A DNA stretch of 54,032 nt from Candidatus Anammoxibacter sp. (GTDB lineage: Bacteria; Planctomycetota; Brocadiia; Brocadiales; Anammoxibacteraceae): contig JAIQZO010000104.1 in NCBI GenBank assembly GCA_021777055.1, positions 1-54,032 of the forward strand. The letters are read 5' to 3'. Below are positions 1-8,042 of the stretch, piece by piece; the first letter of the stretch is position 1, and each line of letters begins with the position of its first letter. The translations under genes were made by a program, and so were the position numbers. The notes beneath the pieces are model-generated. The model searched no databases. It had not been told where the DNA came from and saw only the letters and a list, made by a program, of their open reading frames with translations.

Positions 1-1221
1 TTGGGTAGCAGGATCAAGATCTGAACCAAACTGAGCAAAAGATTCCATTTCGCGGTACTGAGCTAATTCTAGTTTGATAGAGCCAGCAACCTGTTTCATA
101 GCTTTAATCTGTGCTGATGAACCCACACGTGATACAGATAATCCAACATTCACCGCAGGGCGAACACCTTTATAAAATAGTTCTGTTTCTAAGAAAATCT
201 GTCCATCAGTAATTGAAATAACATTTGTTGGAATATAGGCAGAATAGTCACCACCCTGTGTTTCAACTACAGGCAAAGCAGTTAAAGAACCACCGCCTAA
301 TTCATCACTTAATTTCGCTGCCCTTTCTAATAAACGAGCGTGTAGATTAAAAATATCACCAGGAAAAGCTTCTCTTCCTGGAGGCCTACGCAAAAGAAGT
401 GAAATCTGACGGTACGATAGTGCATGTTTATACAAATCGTCATATCCAATAAGGGCATGTTCACCATTATCTCTAAAATATTCTCCCATCGCACATCCGG
501 CATACGGCGCAATAAATTGCATTGGTGCCGAGTCACTTGCAGATGCTGCAATTATTATGGAATTCTCCAAAGCTCCATATTCATGGAGAGTTTCAACCAA
601 ATTAGCAATAGTTGAAAGTTTCTGCCCAATGGCAACATAAATACAGTAAACCCCTTTATCCTTCTGATTAATAATCGAATCTATAATAATTGCTGTCTTA
701 CCTGTCTGTCTGTCTCCAATAATCAACTCACGTTGGCCACGTCCAATAGGAATCATAGAATCAATAGCCTTTATACCTGTCTGCAAAGGCTCCTTTACCG
801 GCTGCCTTGATACAACATTCGGTGCATTAAATTCTATAGGTCTAAACTCATCTGTAGCAATAGGACCTTTCCCATCAATGGGTTCACCTATAGCATTCAC
901 TACTCTACCAAGAAGAGCTTTACCAACTGGTACCTGAACAATCTTACCCGTTGTTTTTACAATATCCCCTTCTTTAATATTGGTATCATCACCAAGAATA
1001 ATGGCACCCACATTATCTTCTTCAAGGTTTAATGCAATACCATATACATTATCTGAAAACTCCAAAAGTTCGTTAGACATGCAATCATCCAGGCCATAAA
1101 TCCTGGCAACGCCATCTCCAACCTGCAAAACAGATCCGACGTTCTCCATATTTAGCTTTTCTTCGTAGTTTTCAATCTCTTTTTTTATTATCGATGCAAC
1201 TTCTTCTGGTCTTACGGTCAT
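1..1221 (-). CDS. atpA: ATP synthase F1 subunit alpha, C-terminus cut by window edge
   Basis: Nucleotide-binding, mostly regulatory subunit of the F1 head of the H+/Na+-translocating ATP synthase. The frame is open from an ATG at 1221 to the window edge, giving 407 codons of the usual ~500. The Walker A motif GDRQTGKT lies near residues 169-176 and the N-terminal beta-barrel region (VGDGVARIYGL) near 35-44. Family-typical runs such as LLLRRPPGREAFPGD and VGSSAQIKAMKQVAG are present. An AGGAG sequence sits about 8 bases before the ATG. It follows atpH by 95 bases on the same strand as the last visible gene of the atp operon; gamma, beta and epsilon would lie beyond the left edge if the usual order holds. 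Confidence 0.98.
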   Translation of the reverse strand, partial: MTVRPEEVASIIKKEIENYEEKLNMENVGSVLQVGDGVARIYGLDDCMSNELLEFSDNVYGIALNLEEDNVGAIILGDDTNIKEGDIVKTTGKIVQVPVGKALLGRVVNAIGEPIDGKGPIATDEFRPIEFNAPNVVSRQPVKEPLQTGIKAIDSMIPIGRGQRELIIGDRQTGKTAIIIDSIINQKDKGVYCIYVAIGQKLSTIANLVETLHEYGALENSIIIAASASDSAPMQFIAPYAGCAMGEYFRDNGEHALIGYDDLYKHALSYRQISLLLRRPPGREAFPGDIFNLHARLLERAAKLSDELGGGSLTALPVVETQGGDYSAYIPTNVISITDGQIFLETELFYKGVRPAVNVGLSVSRVGSSAQIKAMKQVAGSIKLELAQYREMESFAQFGSDLDPATQ

Positions 1222-1316
1222 TGACTAAACTCCTTTACTCCTTTAACCCATCAGATTTATCAAATTGTAAAACAGAAACAATTATCTTTCATTTCCGTAA
1301 ACAGCGACAAATTTAT

Positions 1317-1865
1317 TTAAGCAGGATTAGCCTGCATCAGTTTCCTCTTAAGCTTATATAGCCTATTTCGAACACTACCATCTATTAATTTATCACCAAA
1401 TCGAATAATAATTCCACCGAGTATTTTAGCATTTACTGATGTCTTTATCTCAACTTCCTTTTTTATTAGATCTTCAAGTTTAGTTTTTAAAGCAGCAATA
1501 TTCTCTTCTGTTAACTCTTTTACACTCTGTATTTCTGCCAAAACTATACCTTTTGCTTTCCTTACAACTGATTTATATGACTCCAGTATATATTCCAAGA
1601 ATTTCTCTCTCCTCTTTTCTATTAATACAAAGAGAAATTTCTTGATTAAAGGCATACCGTCTTTTACAAAAACTTCACCAGCCAATTTTTTTTTATCCTT
1701 TAGCCCCACACCAGGATGAAACATCAGTTTTCTTAATTCCGAGCACTCTTTCAACAGTTGATCTATAGACACCAACTCTTGTTCGATCTGCTCTACGACA
1801 CCTTCATTTTTTGCCAAATCATATAAAGCCTGTGCATATCCTGTAACAACACTACTCTTTATCAA
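1317..1865 (-). CDS. atpH: ATP synthase F1 subunit delta
   Basis: Delta/OSCP subunit that joins the F1 head to the peripheral stalk. The 182-residue length is normal for the family. The N-terminus (VVTGYAQALYDLAKNEG) is the typical A-x-x-YA-x-AL helix and the C-terminus carries the expected GGIIIRFGDKLIDGSVRNRL signature. Its start overlaps the end of atpF by 4 bases, indicating translational coupling. The position between b and alpha is the canonical operon order. Confidence 0.97.
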   Translation of the reverse strand: MIKSSVVTGYAQALYDLAKNEGVVEQIEQELVSIDQLLKECSELRKLMFHPGVGLKDKKKLAGEVFVKDGMPLIKKFLFVLIEKRREKFLEYILESYKSVVRKAKGIVLAEIQSVKELTEENIAALKTKLEDLIKKEVEIKTSVNAKILGGIIIRFGDKLIDGSVRNRLYKLKRKLMQANPA

Positions 1866-2365
1866 GCTAAGCCTCCTACTTCACTTATAACATTATCAAC
1901 AAGTTTTTTCGCAGTATCCTCATTCATTGACTGTTCAATAAGTTTTGAAGAGCTTAAAATTGTCAAATCAACTACCTGGTCTCTGACTCCCGCCAAAGCC
2001 TGTTTTTTTGCATATTCTATTTCAACTTCAGCTTTTGCCTTTATTGCAGTTGCGCTTTCGTTTGATTTTCTTATAATCTCATCTGAAATACTCTTCGCCT
2101 CTTGAATTGCCTCTTGTATTTTTCTATCCGCCTCTTTGCTTGCCTCTTTTAGAGTCGCTTCATACTCAGCCTTTGATTTTGCAGCTTCCTGTCTATCTCT
2201 TTCCGCGTTATCAAATGTCTCTTTAACCTCTTGAGATCTCGCATTTATGGCATCCATAATACGGCCAAACAGAAACTTCTTCAGCACTATCAAAAGGATA
2301 AGAAAACCAACACCCTGAACAATAAGCAGTTTAGCATTTATTCCCAATGCTTCCACTAATTCCAT
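1862..2365 (-). CDS. atpF: ATP synthase F0 subunit b
   Basis: Peripheral-stalk subunit: one N-terminal membrane helix (about residues 11-31, LLIVQGVGFLILLIVLKKFL) followed by a long charged, alanine- and glutamate-rich coiled coil to the C-terminus. At 167 residues it has the normal size. Only one b-type subunit is present, so the stalk is likely a homodimer rather than the b/b-prime pair of phototrophs. The gene overlaps atpH by 4 bases and follows atpE by 107 bases. Confidence 0.96.
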   Translation of the reverse strand: MELVEALGINAKLLIVQGVGFLILLIVLKKFLFGRIMDAINARSQEVKETFDNAERDRQEAAKSKAEYEATLKEASKEADRKIQEAIQEAKSISDEIIRKSNESATAIKAKAEVEIEYAKKQALAGVRDQVVDLTILSSSKLIEQSMNEDTAKKLVDNVISEVGGLA

Positions 2366-2472
2366 CTATGCATCCTCCGCCGGAATTAAAATTTGCGTTT
2401 CATCTCTTTCAATGATAAAACGATAAAACATTAAGGTCAAAAGAACCTTAAATTACAGTCTATTATTTTAAA

Positions 2473-2742
2473 TTAACTTAATCCCTTAAGAGCTTCAAAT
2501 ACCATTTCAGCTTTTGGCAGTTTTCCAATTAAGATAAATGATATAACAAGGGCATAAATTGTTAAAGATTCAATAAATGCTAATCCAATAAACATCATGA
2601 TCTGAATCTTTCCATAAAGCTCTGGCTGTCTGGCTACACTATTTGCAGCACCAGAAACCGCAATACCCTGACCAATACCACAACCTAATGCAGCAAAACC
2701 AATTAACCCGCATGCAATTGCTAATAATCCAAAATAAATCAA
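2473..2742 (-). CDS. atpE: ATP synthase F0 subunit c (proteolipid)
   Basis: Rotor-ring subunit of 89 residues with two membrane helices joined by the polar loop ARQPE. The ion-binding carboxylate is the Glu in GLAFIESLTIYAL. Helix 1 carries GCGIGQG, with a Gln at the position used for ion coordination, and the residue after the essential Glu is Ser. Gln plus Glu-Ser is part of the sodium-binding signature known from Ilyobacter-type rings, but the Thr that normally follows is Leu here, so ion specificity is open. It lies between atpB and atpF in the usual order, with a good AGGAGG ribosome site upstream. Confidence 0.97.
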   Translation of the reverse strand: MIYFGLLAIACGLIGFAALGCGIGQGIAVSGAANSVARQPELYGKIQIMMFIGLAFIESLTIYALVISFILIGKLPKAEMVFEALKGLS

Positions 2743-2808
2743 TTTAATCCTCCTTCACGAATAATAGATAAACCAAAATAATAAATAAAATTAAATTAAA
2801 ATCATCCC

Positions 2809-3576
2809 TTAATGACCTTCATCGTGTACACCAAGAGCACCTGCAATATAAAAGCATGTTAATAAAGCAAATATACCAGCCTGGATTGTACTAGCTAAAA
2901 TACCTAGAAATACCATTGGAAGCTGTATAGGCACAGGTATAAAACCAAGAAGGAAAGGTGAAAAACCTACAAAAATTGCTAACACAGTATCTTCGCCCAT
3001 AATGTTCCCAAATAATCGCATTGCCAAAGATAGCGGTTTGGTAAAAAATTCCGCCATCAAATGCAACGGAAACATCATTGGAGCCATCCATAATGGTTTG
3101 CCCATTAAATGCTTAAGATATCCAACAATACCGTAATTCTTTATCCCGCAATATTGTGTTACAAAAAATACTATTAGAGCAAGTGATAACGTTGTATTTA
3201 TATTATTAGTTGGTGAATGAAACAGTGGCACCTGACCAATAAGATTCATAAAGAGAATATACAGGAACAACGTACCAACTAATGGTAAAAACGCAGAGCC
3301 TTTTGGTCCTATCTGAGCTTTAACAAAGCCATCCAACGCTTCTACTATTATCTCAAAAAACGATTGAAACCTGCCTGGTATTTTTTTTAACCTACGGGTT
3401 GCATAAAAAGAGATAATAACCAAGAAAGATATAATCAGCACAGACATTATTACCGGCACTAATTCATGTACAGACAGCCCCCAAATCTTATAGTGATAAT
3501 CAACACCAAGAGCATCTAAAAAGGATGGAAGCTCTTTTACTCCGGTTGCGCTTTCTGCTTCAGCCAAATTTCTCAC
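2809..3576 (-). CDS. atpB: ATP synthase F0 subunit a
   Basis: Stator channel subunit of 255 residues with five to six membrane helices. The conserved segment MAEFFTKPLSLAMRLFGNIMGEDTVL carries the essential Arg (in AMRLFGN) that faces the c-ring carboxylate, and the C-terminal helix holds the expected QAGIFALLTCFYIAGAL. The N-terminus is hydrophilic and then enters the first helix near residue 38. The gene is 66 bases upstream of atpE and 46 bases downstream of the subunit I gene. Confidence 0.96.
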   Translation of the reverse strand: MRNLAEAESATGVKELPSFLDALGVDYHYKIWGLSVHELVPVIMSVLIISFLVIISFYATRRLKKIPGRFQSFFEIIVEALDGFVKAQIGPKGSAFLPLVGTLFLYILFMNLIGQVPLFHSPTNNINTTLSLALIVFFVTQYCGIKNYGIVGYLKHLMGKPLWMAPMMFPLHLMAEFFTKPLSLAMRLFGNIMGEDTVLAIFVGFSPFLLGFIPVPIQLPMVFLGILASTIQAGIFALLTCFYIAGALGVHDEGH

Positions 3577-3622
3577 TCCTTCTAATAAAACAAATCAAAA
3601 AAAACAGAAAAATTAATACACT

Positions 3623-4087
3623 CTAATTTTTACTTTGATTTAATACTTCTGCGGCACCATTATCTGACTTATCTAAGTGATTAACAAACAAAAGCCCCAG
3701 AATCTTAAAAAAAATAACTATTTGAACAATACTTACACCAACAAACAACGCTATAATGTTTACAGTTAAATACTTAAACACAAAAAACAAAAGAGCGCCA
3801 AAAAACAGAAACTTAACGCTACCTATTAAAGTAACAATCTTTTTTACAGAACCATTCTTAGCAACAATCTTATCAACTACAAAGAATGCATTAATTGTAC
3901 GGAGCAATACCTTCAGTGAACATATACTGATAAATTCGCCTATTAACAATCCCAAAGTAACTGGCATTGAATAGAAAAAGAGCGAATACACTAAAAATAT
4001 TACAGATAATATTATAGAGGTCTTAAATACCCTTTTGGGAAATCCTGCATCCAAAGATTCTAAACCGCTAATCTCTCCAATATTCAT
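3623..4087 (-). CDS. atpI: ATP synthase subunit I-like membrane protein
   Basis: Small membrane protein of 154 residues with four predicted membrane helices (about residues 24-40, 44-60, 88-106 and 108-130). Its sequence is weakly conserved, as is normal for AtpI, so the name rests mainly on topology and on its place directly upstream of subunit a. AtpI proteins assist c-ring assembly or Mg2+ supply. Its ATG overlaps the end of the preceding small gene by 4 bases. Confidence 0.75.
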   Translation of the reverse strand: MNIGEISGLESLDAGFPKRVFKTSIILSVIFLVYSLFFYSMPVTLGLLIGEFISICSLKVLLRTINAFFVVDKIVAKNGSVKKIVTLIGSVKFLFFGALLFFVFKYLTVNIIALFVGVSIVQIVIFFKILGLLFVNHLDKSDNGAAEVLNQSKN

Positions 4088-4320
4088 TTATTATCATCTT
4101 CTGAAATTTTCTTTATAGTTTTATAAAACTCCATAAACCCTGCAACAACCCCCATCACAATAAACAGAATTAACAACCACGGCGAAGTGCCAAATTTCCT
4201 GTCCAGATAACCACCTACCAGATATCCAACAAAAATAGACCCTCCCATCATAAAGCCAAAACCACCGGTTATACCCAATGCCTTATACGCTTCATTAGTC
4301 CCTTTTGGTTTAAAGAACAT
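4084..4320 (-). CDS. atpZ: AtpZ/AtpQ-type F0F1-ATPase accessory subunit
   Basis: A 78-residue protein with two membrane helices (about 16-37 and 48-66) separated by the short segment GGYLDRKFGTSPW, the hallmark of the AtpZ/AtpQ family (LDx-x-F-GTxPW). It is the first gene of the atp operon here. AtpZ works with AtpI in c-ring assembly or cation handling in other bacteria. The 127 bases between it and the hemL-like gene upstream are the likely place for the operon promoter and hold a short direct repeat (CTTGCCAGACC twice, 4417-4437). Confidence 0.85.
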   Translation of the reverse strand: MFFKPKGTNEAYKALGITGGFGFMMGGSIFVGYLVGGYLDRKFGTSPWLLILFIVMGVVAGFMEFYKTIKKISEDDNK

Positions 4321-4447
4321 TTTATCTCTACAAAAAAGGGTATTTTATTGATACATATAATAGAAAGTATGTATAACCTCACTTCACACGTTGTATTTAC
4401 TCTTAATTTCCTTGCCAGACCCTTGCCAGACCCCACATATAATCTAT

Positions 4448-6403
4448 TTACAACAAAAACAACCGGTCCAAGACCTGTCTAACGTGCCAGTTAATCTCCC
4501 TAACCGCGTTAGTCATATCAATATATAGCTTAGAAGCCTGTGGTGCACATATACCCGATATAAGCCTATCATCATGAACAATCTCAAACTCTAACGCTTT
4601 CTTACTTAACGCCTTCTCTTTTTCCAGCACATGCTGTACTAACGCTTTATTTTTCGTAACTAACGCATCACCAGTACTCTTAAGAATATCCTTAGTACTT
4701 GAGAAAAGAAGGTCTAATTCATCAACCGCCTTGTCACTAAAAAGAATAGACCCGTCAACCTTATTTCTAACCGCTTTCAATAACTTTAAAACATTATCTT
4801 CTATTAGCTCTATATGGCTTCCCTTTGAGATCAAACGGGACAAAATGCCTTTTAATTCTGGAGAACTAACGGTCTTCGCCTTTTCCAACAAACTGGAAGT
4901 CAGACTTATCTCCTCTTCATGTATCTCTTTGCCCAACAACTCCGCTTTTTCTAATATTTTGCGGTCATGCTTCTTAAACCCGGACATTGTAAGCCCCATC
5001 ATCTCTTCAGCTTTAACAAACAAGCTACTCAGCGAATCAACAAACTCCGCCAGCTCATCGTATTTTTCCAGTATATTCTCTGACACAGGAACAAAAGTTT
5101 TTACTGACCCCGACAAAGTTTGCATCACTTCACGCGCGGCGCTAATGGTTTCATCAATATCATCCTGCGTATGAGCAGCAGAGACAAAAGCTGCTTCAAA
5201 TTGAGAAGGAGCGAAATAAAACCCTCTCTCCTGCATACCATGAAAAAAACGGCCATACAACGCCGTATCGCACTTGTTTGCGCTTTCAACATCATACACT
5301 TCGCTATCAGTAAAGAAGGTACAGAGCAAAGATCCAACCCTTGTATGAAAAGTAGAAACCCCGGCATCCATTGCAGCCTTTTCCATTCCTTCAGCCAATC
5401 TTAATGATTTAATCTCCAGATCATCATAGATCCCTTTCTCACCTAATCTTTCCAAAGTAGCAATCCCAGCCGCCATAGCAACAGGGTTACCAGACAAGGT
5501 TCCAGCCTGATATACAGGCCCAGTCGGAGAGATCCGATCCATTATATCCGCTCTCCCACCATAAGCCCCAACAGGCATACCACCACCAATTATCTTCCCC
5601 ATAGTTGTTAAATCTGGTTTTATACCATATAACTCTTGTGCTCCACCTTGTGCCACCCTGAATCCAGAAATTATTTCATCAAAAATCAAAACTATCCCGT
5701 CTCTTTCTGTTATCTTCCGTAAAGCTTCAAGATAACCATCTTTTGGCGGTACAACACCCATATTACCAGCAATGGGTTCGACAATTATGCAGGCAATTTT
5801 TTTTCCGTTCTCTCTGCAATACGATTCCACAGCAGCAACATCATTGTAAGGTAGCACTACAGTATTTTTTACATAATCTTGTGGAATACCAGGACTTGTC
5901 GGCGAACCAAACGTCATAGCACCCGAACCGGCTTTAACAAGCAAAGCATCAACATGACCGTGGTAGCACCCATCAAACTTAACAACAATATCCCTACCTG
6001 TATAGCCCCTTGCAAGCCTAATGGCACTCATTGCCGCTTCAGTACCCGACGAAACCATTCTAACCTTTTCAACGGAGGAAACCCTCTCTTTTATCAACTC
6101 CGCCAACCTTGTTTCCAAAGTAGTTGGAGCACCAAAACTTGTACCTTTTTTTAAGGTGGCAATTATACGATCAACAACATAATCATCCGCATGGCCAAGA
6201 ATCAAAGGCCCCCAGGAGCAAACATAATCAACAAACGAATTACCGTCAATATCAACTATTTTAGCCCCCTTACCTTTATCAATAAACAAAGGGGTCCCTC
6301 CCACTGCGCCAAACGCCCTTACAGGACTGTCCACACCACCTGGAATATTTTTTGATGCGTTATTAAATGCCTCTTGTGATTTATCTGTTTTTAGGTCACT
6401 CAT
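4448..6403 (-). CDS. hemL: Glutamate-1-semialdehyde 2,1-aminomutase fused to a PhoU-like helical domain
   Basis: Residues 1 to about 430 are a complete PLP-dependent aminomutase that makes 5-aminolevulinate in the C5 haem pathway. They show the N-terminal NIPGGVDSPVRAF signature, SSGTEAAMSAIRLARG, FDEIISGFR and the PLP lysine in TTMGKIIGGGMPVG (Lys270). HemL proteins normally stop near 430. Here about 215 further residues follow without a stop. This tail is all-helical and charged, and its end (residues about 610-651: HDDRLISGICAP, then a helix ending REINWHVRQVLDRL) resembles the PhoU-type domain at the C-terminus of Na/Pi cotransporters. The usual Glu/Asp metal motif is only partly kept. 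The role of the tail is unknown; coupling haem synthesis to a partner or metal is speculation. Confidence 0.93.
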   Translation of the reverse strand: MSDLKTDKSQEAFNNASKNIPGGVDSPVRAFGAVGGTPLFIDKGKGAKIVDIDGNSFVDYVCSWGPLILGHADDYVVDRIIATLKKGTSFGAPTTLETRLAELIKERVSSVEKVRMVSSGTEAAMSAIRLARGYTGRDIVVKFDGCYHGHVDALLVKAGSGAMTFGSPTSPGIPQDYVKNTVVLPYNDVAAVESYCRENGKKIACIIVEPIAGNMGVVPPKDGYLEALRKITERDGIVLIFDEIISGFRVAQGGAQELYGIKPDLTTMGKIIGGGMPVGAYGGRADIMDRISPTGPVYQAGTLSGNPVAMAAGIATLERLGEKGIYDDLEIKSLRLAEGMEKAAMDAGVSTFHTRVGSLLCTFFTDSEVYDVESANKCDTALYGRFFHGMQERGFYFAPSQFEAAFVSAAHTQDDIDETISAAREVMQTLSGSVKTFVPVSENILEKYDELAEFVDSLSSLFVKAEEMMGLTMSGFKKHDRKILEKAELLGKEIHEEEISLTSSLLEKAKTVSSPELKGILSRLISKGSHIELIEDNVLKLLKAVRNKVDGSILFSDKAVDELDLLFSSTKDILKSTGDALVTKNKALVQHVLEKEKALSKKALEFEIVHDDRLISGICAPQASKLYIDMTNAVREINWHVRQVLDRLFLL

Positions 6404-6555
6404 ATATTTATACGCATTATTTTTGCTAATATTCAGTAATCACCAAAACATCGGCAAAAAAAATTCATGATTTAAAAAATAATATTAAACCTTGCTTCCC
6501 AAATGAAGCAAAAACAATTTAATCGCAACCTATTATCTCACTTCACCTTATAAAC

Positions 6556-6957
6556 TTAGGCTGAACTTTTTGCTAAAAACCGAATTGAAACTTTATGGAA
6601 AACATGCATCCTATAAACAGAATGTAAACAATCAGCTAGATTTTTCTTAAGGACAAATTTAAAGATGCAAGCCGTAACAACCACTAGTTTTACAAATATT
6701 AAAGAAATTGTAAACGCAATAATAGAAGAAGATAACCACTCAGAGAACTGCGAAGTTATAGTTTCAAAAACATGAATATTTGATACAAAGAGGAAAACCA
6801 TCGCCAAAACTGAGACCAAACTAACCGAAAACTTAACCACACAAATAGTGGTTAATACCTTTCTCCACGATGCACCATCCCAATCTAACTTTGTTGCCAT
6901 CTTATCAAACAAAACATCAATCTTATTAACTTTACGTTCTTTCAATATTCTTATCAT
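6556..6957 (-). CDS. Small membrane protein of unknown function
   Basis: Not recognised. The 133-residue frame has two clear hydrophobic segments (about residues 36-62 and 76-101) flanked by basic stretches, and a Lys/Arg-rich N-terminus. No ribosome site is obvious before the first ATG; an internal ATG (MATKLDW, residue 20) is an alternative start. Codon use looks like that of its neighbours. It stands alone, 152 bases upstream of the hemL-like gene. Confidence 0.5.
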   Translation of the reverse strand: MIRILKERKVNKIDVLFDKMATKLDWDGASWRKVLTTICVVKFSVSLVSVLAMVFLFVSNIHVFETITSQFSEWLSSSIIAFTISLIFVKLVVVTACIFKFVLKKNLADCLHSVYRMHVFHKVSIRFLAKSSA

Positions 6958-7447
6958 ATTTAATAAAAGTTTATTCTAAAATTATATGCAAAAATGATAA
7001 AAGAAATGCTATAAATCGACGAATGGAATTATATTTAAATAAAATATCTATGTCAATTATAATTTATTTTGTTATAATTACCACGCAGGACAGAACCCCT
7101 GTAATACATTACAGTTATGGCGCACTACCAGCACATTCCAATTTAATTTCGAAAAAACAATAAAGGGGATGGTAATCCAAGACAACAGGAAGCATCAACT
7201 GCCACAGGTAACAATTGTGCCTGAAAGGAGTTACCACTACAAAAGGGGAAGGCGCAAGAGCGCAAAGATAAAAAAACACTTTGCACCGCTTGCGCCTTTG
7301 GGGTGAAATTTGATTTGATTTACAACCTTCTAAACGCGCATTATTTATTTCAATAAAAGACGTCCTAGATGACAGAACCATAAAGCTAACAACATTAACT
7401 TTTTACATAACCAAAATAGCCAGTGTTAACAATCCATTAAAACCGCC
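6958..7447. repeat. Gene-free stretch with a stem-loop at 7249-7298
   Basis: No convincing gene. An 88-codon minus-strand frame at 7115-7381 has no family resemblance and no ribosome site. The main structure is an imperfect inverted repeat at 7249-7298: arms AAGGCGCAAG and CTTGCGCCTT, followed inward by a second paired block (GCAAAG/CTTTGC) around an A-rich loop. It could be a terminator for the zinc-ribbon gene, which runs towards it, or a repeat relic. Confidence 0.5.
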
Positions 7448-7735
7448 TTACCATAACGAAGTTTGCTTAGCTGATGACCCAGCATTGGAGTCATCTTTAT
7501 ATGTGAATTTATAAACAGAAGGGTCATGGAAATTCCTACTACCACCTAATGAGACAAGCCTTTTACATGATGGGCACCTTCTGTTATATGGCCCCTCACT
7601 ACTAAAAAGCTTGTCACACATAAGACATTTCCTCTTCTTTTTTATTGTTTTTCTCTGTGTTTGATTGGTAACAACCCTATCTTTTAAACCATCAGATTTA
7701 GCATCTATTTCTTTGGTTTTAACAAGATTTTCCAT
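7448..7735 (-). CDS. Small zinc-ribbon protein
   Basis: A 95-residue protein with a lysine-rich N-terminal half and one four-cysteine zinc-ribbon (KRKCLMCDKLF, then RRCPSCKRLV), likely binding one Zn2+. The start is set at the ATG at 7735 because GTAGGAGG lies 7 bases before it; a longer frame reaching 7771 would include the ribosome site. Proteins of this small type are common in environmental bacteria and are often nucleic-acid binding, but no specific role is known. It has no operon partner. Confidence 0.75.
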   Translation of the reverse strand: MENLVKTKEIDAKSDGLKDRVVTNQTQRKTIKKKRKCLMCDKLFSSEGPYNRRCPSCKRLVSLGGSRNFHDPSVYKFTYKDDSNAGSSAKQTSLW

Positions 7736-8042
7736 TTTATTTCCTCCTACAGAACTGACTAAATAAATCAAAGTAATATTATCTATACTTACAATCTGAA
7801 TTAACTGTCACCCGATAAAAGTAAAAAAACATAACAAATCTTTTGCTATTTTTTCTTACGTCTACATGTACAGCCATTTAACAGATAAAACTTCCCACAC
7901 TAACGCCCTCTATAAATTAATTATCGGACTATTATTTCAAAATTAAATACTTGAACGATATTATTTTAGACATTGCAACAGTTAAGGATAATACAAAAAA
8001 ACAATAATTTTTAAAATCTCACTCACAGAGACAAATCACACA

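Noticed and set aside
5120..5404. Overlapping frames on both strands inside the hemL-like gene
   Set aside because: The HemL frame has clear family motifs throughout; the others are shadows.
7115..7381. 88-codon minus-strand frame
   Set aside because: No ribosome site, no family resemblance, and it runs through the 7249-7298 stem-loop.
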